This document shows, piece by piece, positions 34,010-41,629 of a stretch of 64,000 bases of DNA; within the stretch, counting starts at the first letter, position 1; each line of letters starts with the position of its first letter. The stretch is from Flavobacteriales bacterium (GTDB lineage: Bacteria; Bacteroidota; Bacteroidia; NS11-12g; UBA9320): contig JACJZU010000003.1 of assembly GCA_020635435.1 (NCBI GenBank), forward strand, positions 434,001-498,000, given 5' to 3'. The position numbers and the translations under genes are program-made. Below the pieces are notes generated by a model. It was not told the DNA's origin. It saw only the letters and a program-made list of their open reading frames with translations, and made no database searches.

Positions 34010-35134
34010 ATGAAGCGAGTTCTCAAGATCTTTTTGCTTGTTCTGTTTATTGTGGGGTTGGTATTCACCCTCTTCTATCTCTTCAATAAATCGAAAACAA
34101 AACCTGTTGTTTACGGGACTGAGAAGGCATTCTACACCACGATCATACAGAAAACAGTGGCAACGGGATCGGTTGTACCCAGAAATGAGATCGAGATCAA
34201 ACCTCAATTAAGTGGGATCATTGATGAATTATACGTTGAACCCGGACAACTTGTAAAAAAAGGGGATCTGATCGCCCGTATCAAGGTGATACCGAACATG
34301 GGTGCACTGCAAAGTGCTGAAAGCAGAGTTCAAAGGGCGGAGATCGCGCTCAATAATGCAAAACAGGATTACGACCGCAACGTGCCCCTTGCCAACGACG
34401 GGGTCATCTCAGCGCAGGAGTTCCAGCAATTCAGATTTGCCAAAGAAACAGCTCAGGAAGAACTGAACAGCGCAAAGGAGAATTTGCGCATCGTTCGCGA
34501 TGGGGTGAGTTCGCAGAAGAGCGGTTCCAATACCCTTGTGCGTTCCACGATATCCGGAATGGTTCTCGATGTTCCTGTTGAGGAAGGATTTTCGGTAATT
34601 GAGGCGAATACATTCAATGCCGGCACAACTATAGCATTTGTAGCCGATATGAACGAGATGGTCTTCGAGGGCAATGTCGACGAATCGGAGGTTGGTAAAC
34701 TCAAGATCGGAATGGAATTGATACTAACCCTTGGCGCTGTTGACAATAAATCGATCACTGCCAAACTGGAACATATTGCGCCTAAGGGCAAAGAAGATCA
34801 GGGAGCAATTCAATTTGAGATCCGGGCAGCGATCGAGAACCCCGATAACATTTTTATCCGTGCCGGATACAGCGCCAACGCCGATATTGTGCTCGAGCGT
34901 CGCGACAGTGTGTTGTCGGTACCTGAATCTTTGGTATCCTACGATCAGGGTAAGGCCTACGTGGAGGTTGAAAAAAGCCCGCAAGTTTTTGAAAAACAGT
35001 TCGTTGAACTGGGCTTGAGTGACGGTATAAATGTGGAAATACTCAAGGGTGTTGATACAACTTTAGCGCTCAAGGGAAAAGAGTTAAGAGACGAAGCACC
35101 TAAAGCCAAACAAGGCGGCCGTTGGGCGAGCTGA
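34010..35134 (+). CDS. Periplasmic adaptor of an efflux system (HlyD/MacA type)
   Basis: 374 residues from ATG 34010 (an upstream TTG at 34001 is less likely). There is one N-terminal membrane anchor (about 4-25). A lipoyl half follows (ATGSVVPRNEIEIKPQLSGIIDELYVEPGQLVKKGDLIA), seen in two shorter blocks, then an alpha-hairpin (about 105-165), the second lipoyl half (VRSTISGMVLDVPVEEGF), and barrel and proximal domains. It links an inner-membrane pump to a TolC-like exit duct. No ABC or RND pump or TolC gene is adjacent: a terminator and tRNA-Leu follow. The partners must be encoded elsewhere. Confidence 0.87.
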   Translation: MKRVLKIFLLVLFIVGLVFTLFYLFNKSKTKPVVYGTEKAFYTTIIQKTVATGSVVPRNEIEIKPQLSGIIDELYVEPGQLVKKGDLIARIKVIPNMGALQSAESRVQRAEIALNNAKQDYDRNVPLANDGVISAQEFQQFRFAKETAQEELNSAKENLRIVRDGVSSQKSGSNTLVRSTISGMVLDVPVEEGFSVIEANTFNAGTTIAFVADMNEMVFEGNVDESEVGKLKIGMELILTLGAVDNKSITAKLEHIAPKGKEDQGAIQFEIRAAIENPDNIFIRAGYSANADIVLERRDSVLSVPESLVSYDQGKAYVEVEKSPQVFEKQFVELGLSDGINVEILKGVDTTLALKGKELRDEAPKAKQGGRWAS

Positions 35135-35156
35135 TGTAAGCTGTGAATTTCAATGC

Positions 35157-35192
35157 AAAAAAAAACGGACCCTCAATGAGTCCGCTTTTTTT
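35157..35192. terminator. Bidirectional terminator between adaptor gene and tRNA-Leu
   Basis: A-run, CGGAC, loop, GTCCG, T-run. The stem is 5 bp plus the A/T tracts on both sides, so it can end the adaptor transcript (plus) and the tRNA-Leu transcript (minus). Confidence 0.8.
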
Positions 35193-35194
35193 GG

Positions 35195-35278
35195 TGCCCA
35201 GAACAGGACTTGAACCTGCACGGCCTAACGGCCACTACCCCCTCAAAGTAGCGTGTCTACCAATTCCACCACCTGGGC
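35195..35278 (-). tRNA. tRNA-Leu (anticodon GAG)
   Basis: 84-nt class II tRNA: acceptor GCCCAGG pairs with TCTGGGC, the anticodon loop TTGAGGG gives GAG, there is a long variable arm with the GGCC/GGCC type stem, and the T arm is GCAGG-TTCAAGT-CCTGT. The acceptor is followed by A-CC, with no full CCA needed from the genome. Confidence 0.95.
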
Positions 35279-35366
35279 ATGTCAGAACTCCAAAGAGTTC
35301 CTTTTTATGAGGTGTGCAAAATTAACATTCTGTTTTGATATTAACAATTGAACCAGGCAGTCCCTG

Positions 35367-36462
35367 CTATTCCTTGGTACTGGTTCCAAAGTGCATGAGA
35401 TAGGCTTTGAAGAACTCGTCTAATTCCCCGTCCAGAACAGCATGCACATTGCTTGTCTCGTAGTTCGTACGAAGGTCTTTGGCGAGCTTATAGGGTTGCA
35501 ATACATAATTGCGGATCTGGGATCCCCATTCGATCTTCATTTTACCCGCCTCGATCTCTGCACGTGCCTCATTTCGTTTGCGCAATTCAATTTCGTACAA
35601 TTGCGATTTGAGCATGCGGAGCGCTTGTTCCTTATTGGCCAGCTGTGAACGTTCTTTTTGGCATTCGATGATCAAACCAGAAGGCGCATGCCGGAGTCGG
35701 ACTGCAGTTTCTACTTTATTCACGTTCTGTCCACCTTTACCACTGCTTCGATAAGTTTCCCAACTTATATCCGCATCATTGATCTCCACCTGTATGGAAT
35801 CGTCAACTACGGGATAACAATAAACACTGGCAAAAGACGTGTGCCGGCGGGCGTTGCTATCGAATGGTGAAATGCGCACCAGGCGGTGTACTCCATTCTC
35901 CCCCTTGAGGTATCCATATGCAAATGGGCCACTGATCTCGAGACTTACGGATTTAATGCCGGCAACATCACCCTCGACTTCATCGAGTAAGCTTACCTTG
36001 AAACCGTTCTTCTCTGCCCACATGAGATACATGCGCATAAGCATACCTGCCCAATCGTTGCTTTCTGTACCTCCGGCACCGGCATTAATTTGAATGATGG
36101 CATCGAGTTGATCTTCCTCGTTGCTCATCATATTCTTGAATTCCAGCTCTTCCAATGCGGCCAGAGCAACATTGTACTGTTCATCCAACTCTTCGTTGCT
36201 TATCTCTCCGGCTTGCCGGAATTCGAGCAATACGTCCAGTTCGTCCACCAATTCCACAATGCGATCATAGGAATCGGTCCATATCTTCTTCTTTTTGATC
36301 CCCTTCAGATGTGCCTCAGCGGCTGTGGGGTTATTCCAGAAATCGGGGTCTTGCGTCTGTTCTTCCTCGTGCGCTATGAGCGCTTTTTTACGATCGACGT
36401 CAAAGATACCTCCTCAGGGCCTCAACGCGGTCCCTTAAATCGTCCAACTGTTCAGTGGTCAT
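35367..36462 (-). CDS. prfB: Peptide chain release factor 2, +1 programmed frameshift
   Basis: Read from ATG 36462: 20 codons, then CTT-TGA, where a +1 shift skips one base and continues as DVDRKKALIA... to the stop at 35367, giving 364 residues, the normal RF2 length. The tRNA-mimic motif SPF is at 198-200 (ISPFDSNARRHTSF) and the catalytic GGQ at 243-245 (SSGKGGQNVN). The protein releases peptides at UGA and UAA, and the in-frame UGA makes its synthesis self-limiting. Reading only the downstream frame would lose 68 residues and look truncated. It follows the small gene at 36485 by 22 nt, so the two probably form an operon. Confidence 0.96.
36399..36414 (-). promoter_or_regulatory. prfB frameshift signal
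   Basis: Minus strand AGGAGG-TAT-CTT-TGA-C: an internal Shine-Dalgarno-like AGGAGG 3 nt before the slippery CTT, then the in-frame TGA (36402-36400) and C. This is the classical RF2 autoregulatory frameshift cassette. Confidence 0.96.
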
Positions 36463-36484
36463 TTTTTTTAGTTAATGATGGGAA

Positions 36485-36817
36485 TTAATACAGTTCAGCC
36501 CAAAGCAGATCGCGGATCTCGCGGATCTCCTTTCGGTTGGCCTCGCGATCGGAATGGAGCAATAGTTCAAGCAGATATTCTATATCCGTCATGTCCTCTA
36601 TCCCCTCTTCTTCCATGTATCCGATGTCGAAGTCCTCGTTGTTCTCAATGTATTCATAACAGAGGCGCAGAATCTTCACAATTGCAGGATCTTCCTCTTT
36701 CTTCGCGATCTCGCGCAATTCTTTCAGTTTTTCAACCAGTTCGTCGAGGTCATGATCTTCGTCTCTGACGAATTCCAGCAACTCGTTGATCATCTTATTC
36801 GCTTTCTCCGTTTTCAT
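36485..36817 (-). CDS. Small conserved acidic protein upstream of prfB
   Basis: 110 residues, unknown function. It is almost entirely charged helices: NKMINELLEFVRDEDHDLDELVEKLKELREIAKKEE (seen in shorter blocks), then CYEYIENNEDFDIGYMEEEGIEDMTD and EIREIRDLLWAELY. Strongly acidic, with no signal peptide or membrane segment. It has a clear promoter at 36846-36853 and is followed by prfB after 22 nt, so it heads the prfB operon. Confidence 0.75.
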   Translation of the reverse strand: MKTEKANKMINELLEFVRDEDHDLDELVEKLKELREIAKKEEDPAIVKILRLCYEYIENNEDFDIGYMEEEGIEDMTDIEYLLELLLHSDREANRKEIREIRDLLWAELY

Positions 36818-36845
36818 ACGATTGGAATGCTTTCTGTTCAGGCCG

Positions 36846-36853
36846 CAAAATTA
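36846..36853 (-). promoter_or_regulatory. -7 promoter element of the 36485-prfB operon
   Basis: Minus strand TAATTTTG followed by CGGCC, the same element and context seen before the UspA gene, 28 nt upstream of the start codon at 36817. Confidence 0.6.
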
Positions 36854-36960
36854 GCTTTTTATCCGAAGGATTCCCGTGAAAACTAAAATAGGCACAAGCA
36901 CTGTTCAAATGAACTGAAGACCTTAATATTGAACAGTATACATCAAAACGAACTCGGGCT

Positions 36961-38223
36961 ATGCGCACGGATATAATCACCATAGGCGATGAAATTCTTA
37001 TCGGACAGATCGTAGACACCAATTCTGCCTGGATGAGCAGTAAGGTGGTTGAGAACGGCGGACAAATACAGCGCATCGTTACTGTCCCCGATCGTATTCC
37101 TTCCATCATGGAGGCGATCAGGGAGGCCGAATCGCGCAGTGAACTCATATTGATAACCGGTGGTCTTGGTCCAACCCGCGACGATCTGACCAAGGAAGCA
37201 CTTTGCACCTATTTTAACTGCGAACTCGAATTCCGACCGGACGTTCTCGAGCATCTTGAGAAATTGTATGCGTCCAGAAACCGACCACTCAATGCGGGAA
37301 ACAGGTCGCAGGCATATTTACCTGCACTCAGTGAAACCCTCCCAAACGAATTGGGTACTGCTCCCGGAATGCGATTCAGAATGAATGGAAAGATCTATGT
37401 TTCGATGCCCGGTGTACCCTATGAAATGAAAGATCTGATGAAGCGCTTCGTTCTACCCGAATTGCGCAACAGAGCGAGTTCGGAATTGCTTAGACACTGC
37501 ACAACCGTGATCGCCAATATCCCGGAGTCCACCCTATCCGAACGCCTGGCAGATTTTGAGTCAGCGCTTCCCGATCACGTAAAATTGGCATATCTGCCTC
37601 ACATGAACCTGGTACGGCTTCGACTCACTGCCAAAGGAGCAGATGAACAGAAACTGGAAGAAATTCTCCGCCATTACCAGGATGTATTGTGTACTATTTT
37701 GGGGGGTGCGGCAATTGCGCGTGCAGACATGAATATGGGGCAGATCCTGGGCGAAGCCCTTACCACACGGAATGAAACAATGGGAATAGCTGAAAGTTGT
37801 ACGGGAGGTTACGCATCCCATCTCATCACCCAAAATCCCGGAAGTTCGCGCTATTTCCCGGGCTCTATGGTTACCTATTCGTATGATGTGAAGACCTCAC
37901 AGCTCGGCGTGAATTCAGATACGCTTTGGACTGTTGGAGCTGTGTCTGAAGAAGTGGTTCGAACCATGGCTGAAAACGTGATGCACCGATTGGGTACGGA
38001 TTACGGATTGGCTATATCGGGGATAGCCGGACCCGATGGCGCTACCAAAGATAAACCGGTTGGCACTGTTTGGATGGCAGTTGCAAACCGCAGTTCGACC
38101 TTCGCAAAATGTTATCATTTAAAGGGGAATCGATTGCAGAACATTGAACGTTCATCCCTATTGGGATTGGAATTCCTGCGAAAACTGATCTGCAACGAGC
38201 TATCCGCCACCGCAGATCAATAA
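36961..38223 (+). CDS. cinA: CinA family protein (NMN deamidase / ADP-ribose pyrophosphatase type)
   Basis: 420 residues. The N-terminal MoCF/COG1058 domain (about 1-170) has TIGDEILIGQIVDTNSAW, ITGGLGPTRDDLTKEA and MPGVPYEMKDLM. The C-terminal CinA amidase domain (about 260-415) has MGIAESCTGGYASHLIT, with the catalytic Ser, and AISGIAGPDGATKDKPVGTV. It recycles pyridine nucleotides (NMN to NaMN), complementing nnr elsewhere in the window. Monocistronic, with 9 nt to the convergent stop of the next gene. Confidence 0.93.
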   Translation: MRTDIITIGDEILIGQIVDTNSAWMSSKVVENGGQIQRIVTVPDRIPSIMEAIREAESRSELILITGGLGPTRDDLTKEALCTYFNCELEFRPDVLEHLEKLYASRNRPLNAGNRSQAYLPALSETLPNELGTAPGMRFRMNGKIYVSMPGVPYEMKDLMKRFVLPELRNRASSELLRHCTTVIANIPESTLSERLADFESALPDHVKLAYLPHMNLVRLRLTAKGADEQKLEEILRHYQDVLCTILGGAAIARADMNMGQILGEALTTRNETMGIAESCTGGYASHLITQNPGSSRYFPGSMVTYSYDVKTSQLGVNSDTLWTVGAVSEEVVRTMAENVMHRLGTDYGLAISGIAGPDGATKDKPVGTVWMAVANRSSTFAKCYHLKGNRLQNIERSSLLGLEFLRKLICNELSATADQ

Positions 38224-38232
38224 GCACCCGGG

Positions 38233-38616
38233 TCATTCCACTTCTTCGACGCGGTACACGAAGTACTTGGTATCGCCCAAAAAGAAAATACGCACGTATT
38301 TTTCTTTGTAGAACAGCTTTACGCGTTTTCCATGGTCGATGGCCCGTTCCAATTCATCCATCACTTCCGTATTGCCCGGTTTAATTGAAAAATGCCAGAT
38401 GCTCGATGTGATATCTCCACCAGCCTCGCTGAATCCCCCTGTGTTCAGTTGTCCTTCGTGCGTTTTGAACAAAACCCCTTTCCGGCTTTTTTTGATCACG
38501 ATCCCCGCACGTACACCTTCACTGTAATTGGCATAAACCACGAACAAACTTGTTCCAACGGCAAGGAGGAAGATAATGATCAACGCACGGGTGAAGAACT
38601 TCTTCAAGGTATCCAT
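38233..38616 (-). CDS. Small membrane-anchored conserved protein, unknown function
   Basis: 127 residues with one N-terminal hydrophobic segment (about 9-29), then a soluble beta-rich domain: IVIKKSRKGVLFKTHEGQLN, ITSSIWHFSIKPGN and VKLFYKEKYVRIFFLGDTKYFVYRVEEVE in two blocks. I recognise the arrangement as a widespread Bacteroidota hypothetical sometimes mislabelled 6-phosphogluconate dehydrogenase; nothing in the sequence supports that name. Likely on the outer face of the inner membrane. Confidence 0.68.
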   Translation of the reverse strand: MDTLKKFFTRALIIIFLLAVGTSLFVVYANYSEGVRAGIVIKKSRKGVLFKTHEGQLNTGGFSEAGGDITSSIWHFSIKPGNTEVMDELERAIDHGKRVKLFYKEKYVRIFFLGDTKYFVYRVEEVE

Positions 38617-38650
38617 AGCACTAAATTCAAGTTGGTAGTTGCCAATTGGC

Positions 38651-38658
38651 TATCTTTG
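38651..38658 (+). promoter_or_regulatory. -7 promoter element of the Cys-rich lipoprotein gene
   Basis: TATCTTTG, a perfect TAnnTTTG, 19 nt before the ATG at 38678. GTTG at 38631-38634 may be the -33 element, though the spacing is short. Confidence 0.5.
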
Positions 38659-38677
38659 AAACGACAAGCAAGTAAGA

Positions 38678-39019
38678 ATGAAAAGACTTCAAAACAACCT
38701 CTATATTCTATTTCTCGTTGCATTCGCTGTTTTGGCATTTGAAGCATGCAAAGATGACACGAAACAAGGAAAAGACTGCAAGAAGGAATGTTGTCCGCAA
38801 AATCATGACTGCGATGAACCATGCACCGATGAATGTGACGGGCACAACTCAGGATGCAAGGAAAAATGTGGATCGGAAGCGAATTGCGAGCACGGTTCGA
38901 AACACCACAAAAAATGTTGTGATGATGCGGAATGTGCAGATAGCACAGATAATAGCTCATCCAACGAATCCTCCGATGCTGATGCTGAAAACGAGGACCG
39001 ATCGCACAACTCCGAGTAA
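38678..39019 (+). CDS. Cys/His-rich acidic lipoprotein, possible metal-binding protein
   Basis: 113 residues. Residues 1-23 form a signal ending in FEAC, giving a lipobox Cys at 24. The mature 45-60 residues contain 12 further cysteines (CKKECC, CDEPCTDEC, CKEKC, CEHGSKHHKKCC) interleaved with His, Asp and Glu. The last 30 residues are Ser/Asp/Glu-rich, a probable flexible tail. I know no family for it. Cysteine density and His content suggest binding of soft metals (Cu, Zn, Cd) or a disulfide-knotted surface peptide. It has its own promoter and stands alone between unrelated genes. Confidence 0.7.
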   Translation: MKRLQNNLYILFLVAFAVLAFEACKDDTKQGKDCKKECCPQNHDCDEPCTDECDGHNSGCKEKCGSEANCEHGSKHHKKCCDDAECADSTDNSSSNESSDADAENEDRSHNSE

Positions 39020-39068
39020 AAAAAGCCCAAGGTCCTGAGCAACTCCGCTCCAACAATCGGCATGCTAA

Positions 39069-39836
39069 ATGGCCAAATCCGCTCAAGGAATTTCAGCAGT
39101 GCTCATAACCTTCAACGAAGCACGAAAACTTCGTGCGACCTTACGAGCACTCGAGAATGTTGCCGATGAGATCGTCGTAATGGACTCTTTCAGCACCGAT
39201 GAAACGGTTCAGATCGCTGAAGAATTTGGAGCAACGGTTTACCGTGTGGAGTGGCAGGGCTATGCCAAAACCAAAAATCTCGGGAATTCGAAGGCATCCT
39301 GCTCGCATATACTCTCGGTTGATGCCGATGAAGTGCTCGATGAAGAGTTGATTCATTCCATTCAAGAACTGAAAAGAAGTGGTTTGATCGGTGCATACCT
39401 GTTGAACCGGAAAAATTTTCTCGAGGGGAAATGGGTAAAGCACTCCGGATGGTACCCCGATCGCAAGTTGAGGCTTTTCCCAGCTGGTAAGGCTATATGG
39501 GAAGGAGATTATGTGCACGAGAATTTGCATTTGCTGGAGGAAATGATGGTTTCCGATCTCCCCGGTCATTTACTCCACCACACCGCAACGGATGCGGAGG
39601 AACATTTGCGAACGATCCGCAAATACAATGAACTTCAGGCGCGAAGAATGATCGATGAAGGGCGTACGTACAACTTTCTAAAGAGTATTGGACAGGCCAT
39701 TTCAACGTTTGTTCGTTGCCTGTTGATCCGAAGGGGATACCTTGATGGAATGCTTGGATGGAAGATAGCCGTTCGCTCTGCACGCGGCAGGATCTGGCGA
39801 TTCAGATCCTATCAAAAACTAATTCGGGAAGCCTGA
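39069..39836 (+). CDS. Family 2 glycosyltransferase (WaaE/KdtX-like)
   Basis: 255 residues, GT-A fold. SAVLITFNEARKLRATL at the start, DEIVVMDSFSTDETVQIAEE, and the metal-binding DxD equivalent SVDADEVLDEEL at about 90-101. RKNFLEGKWVKHSGWYPDRKLRLF and WEGDYVHENL match the WaaE/beta-1,4-glucosyltransferase subgroup that decorates the LPS inner core. It is cytoplasmic and membrane-associated. murB follows after 23 nt but has its own promoter. Confidence 0.87.
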   Translation: MAKSAQGISAVLITFNEARKLRATLRALENVADEIVVMDSFSTDETVQIAEEFGATVYRVEWQGYAKTKNLGNSKASCSHILSVDADEVLDEELIHSIQELKRSGLIGAYLLNRKNFLEGKWVKHSGWYPDRKLRLFPAGKAIWEGDYVHENLHLLEEMMVSDLPGHLLHHTATDAEEHLRTIRKYNELQARRMIDEGRTYNFLKSIGQAISTFVRCLLIRRGYLDGMLGWKIAVRSARGRIWRFRSYQKLIREA

Positions 39837-39846
39837 CTGGTTAAGC

Positions 39847-39854
39847 GATATTTG
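39847..39854 (+). promoter_or_regulatory. Possible -7 promoter element of murB
   Basis: GATATTTG, one mismatch to TAnnTTTG in the first base, then CAGCA and the murB ATG. Another very short or leaderless arrangement. Confidence 0.4.
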
Positions 39855-39859
39855 CAGCA

Positions 39860-40861
39860 ATGAGCAATGGCACTTCTCTGCGCGAACTGAACAGCTTCGG
39901 AATTGACGCATCCTGCGCAAAACTCATAGAAATACATACCGTCGAAGATATCCGGAATTATTTCAATGCTCCGGATGCGCAGTTTCGCATTCTCGGGGGA
40001 GGCAGTAATGTACTATTCACGCAGAATTTTGACGGAACGATCCTCCTTAATTGTCTTCAAGGTATTCAGGTGCTTCAAAAAGAAGCCGGTAGCGTGTACG
40101 TACGGGTAGCTTCCGGAGAGAATTGGCACAGCTTTGTGCAATGGGCGGTTGATTCGGGCTATGGTGGAATTGAAAATCTGGCTTTGATACCCGGAACCAC
40201 CGGTGCAGCACCCATTCAGAATATCGGAGCTTATGGCGTGGAGATCAAGGATGTATTGGTGGAGGTGTCGTTCATCGACCTGCGAAAATTGGAGCAATGC
40301 GTGCTATCTGCTGAACAATGCGCCTTTGGATACCGCGACTCTGTGTTTAAGAATCAGCTGAAGGGAAGTGTTTTCATTACATCCATCACACTCAAACTCG
40401 ATTCCGACCGGGCGCCCCAAACAAGTTATGATGCTTTATCGGGATATCTTCAGGAACAGGGCATCGACAACCCTGGCATAAGGGACGTATTTGATGCGGT
40501 GGTGGCGGTACGCAGGAGCAAATTGCCCGATCCCGCGGTGCTTGGAAACGCCGGGAGTTTTTTCAAGAACCCGGTGATCGATGGAGCAAAACTGGAACAA
40601 TTGGTCCGTATGTACCCGGAGCTCAAATTTTACCCATTCGGCGAGAACCAATATAAGTTGGCGGCAGGGTGGTTGATCGAGCAGAGTGGATTGAAGGGTG
40701 TCCGTCATGGACAGGTTGGAACACACCAGAAACAAGCTTTGGTAATCGTGAACTACGGCGGTGCCACGGGTTCAGAAATTTTGACTTTTGCCGAGTTCGT
40801 AATGAAGAGTGTCCAGAAAAAATTTGACGTCCAACTGGAACCGGAAGTAAACATACTATAA
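39860..40861 (+). CDS. murB: UDP-N-acetylenolpyruvoylglucosamine reductase
   Basis: 333 residues, type I MurB. The FAD-binding part has FRILGGGSNVLFT at about 46-58 and NLALIPGTTGAAPIQNIGAYGVE at about 108-130, written here as two blocks. The substrate domain has LGNAGSFFKNPVI with the catalytic Ser and a C-terminal QLEPEVNIL with the catalytic Glu. It makes UDP-MurNAc for peptidoglycan in the cytoplasm. It is followed by an RluA-type synthase gene across a short hairpin. Confidence 0.95.
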   Translation: MSNGTSLRELNSFGIDASCAKLIEIHTVEDIRNYFNAPDAQFRILGGGSNVLFTQNFDGTILLNCLQGIQVLQKEAGSVYVRVASGENWHSFVQWAVDSGYGGIENLALIPGTTGAAPIQNIGAYGVEIKDVLVEVSFIDLRKLEQCVLSAEQCAFGYRDSVFKNQLKGSVFITSITLKLDSDRAPQTSYDALSGYLQEQGIDNPGIRDVFDAVVAVRRSKLPDPAVLGNAGSFFKNPVIDGAKLEQLVRMYPELKFYPFGENQYKLAAGWLIEQSGLKGVRHGQVGTHQKQALVIVNYGGATGSEILTFAEFVMKSVQKKFDVQLEPEVNIL

Positions 40862-40870
40862 ACATTAATG

Positions 40871-40887
40871 ACCGGGTAAAACCCGGT
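40871..40887. other. Stem-loop between murB and the pseudouridine synthase gene
   Basis: ACCGGG-TAAAA-CCCGGT, 6-bp GC-rich stem and 5-nt loop, 9 nt before the next ATG. No T-run follows, so it is not a standard terminator. It may attenuate or process the transcript. Confidence 0.45.
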
Positions 40888-40896
40888 GCGTACCCC

Positions 40897-41607
40897 ATGC
40901 GAAAAGACACAATTGACCGAAATCGGATCCTCTTTGAGGACAACCACCTCATAGCCGTGAACAAAGAAGCCGGTGAGCTGGTTCAGGGTGATCATACCGG
41001 TGATGTACCCTTGATCGATAAGGTCAAGGAATACATCCGGCGCACTTATGACAAACCGGGAGAGGCTTATCTCGGAATGATCCATCGTCTGGATCGTCCG
41101 GTGAGCGGCATTGTGCTCTTCGCAAAAAGCAGTAAGGCCCTTTCGCGCATGAATGAACTATTTCGGATCGACGAAGTAGAGAAGACCTATTGGGCCCTGG
41201 TTGAGCGCAAACCTAAGGAGCTCTCTGCGGAATTGACCAATTGGTTGAGCAAAGACAATGAGAAGAACAGAGTAAAAGCCTACGATAAAGAGAGTAAGGG
41301 AAGCAAAAAGGCTGTTTTGAGTTATGCATACCTCGGAACAGCAAATCACAAATTTCTGTTGGAGGTGAAACCGAAAACAGGACGTCCGCATCAGATACGG
41401 GTGCAGTTGGCCAAGATCGGGTTGCCGATCAGCGGTGATCTCAAATATGGGTCAGAGCGCGGACGTGGCCATATGATCTATCTGCATGCCAAAGAGTTGA
41501 GCTTCGTGCATCCTGTTCGCAAAGAAAGGATAACTTTGCGCTGCCCTTTGCCGGATGAGACAAACTGGCGTTTTTTCAGGGAATTTGATGCAAGCGAATC
41601 CAAATAA
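40897..41607 (+). CDS. RluA-family pseudouridine synthase
   Basis: 236 residues. The active site is intact: GMIHRLDRPVSGIVLFAKS at about 64-82 with catalytic Asp in HRLDxxxSG, followed by KTYWALVE and the C-terminal KTGRPHQIRVQLAKIG. There is no S4 domain, so it is one of the short RluA-type enzymes (RluC/TruC group). It modifies uridine in rRNA or tRNA; the target position cannot be told. pruA follows after 22 nt. Confidence 0.92.
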   Translation: MRKDTIDRNRILFEDNHLIAVNKEAGELVQGDHTGDVPLIDKVKEYIRRTYDKPGEAYLGMIHRLDRPVSGIVLFAKSSKALSRMNELFRIDEVEKTYWALVERKPKELSAELTNWLSKDNEKNRVKAYDKESKGSKKAVLSYAYLGTANHKFLLEVKPKTGRPHQIRVQLAKIGLPISGDLKYGSERGRGHMIYLHAKELSFVHPVRKERITLRCPLPDETNWRFFREFDASESK

Positions 41608-41629
41608 TTCATTCTAATAACCATTGATC

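Noticed and set aside
35367..36257. prfB as a truncated or broken gene starting at 36257
   Set aside because: The missing 68 residues are encoded upstream and joined by a perfect +1 frameshift cassette at 36399-36414.
38233..38616. 6-phosphogluconate dehydrogenase label
   Set aside because: 127 residues with a membrane anchor and no nucleotide-binding or catalytic motif.
41531..41538. Firm pruA promoter (TAACTTTG inside the upstream gene)
   Set aside because: A perfect match, but in coding sequence 91 nt from the start; chance matches are expected, so it is mentioned only in the pruA entry.
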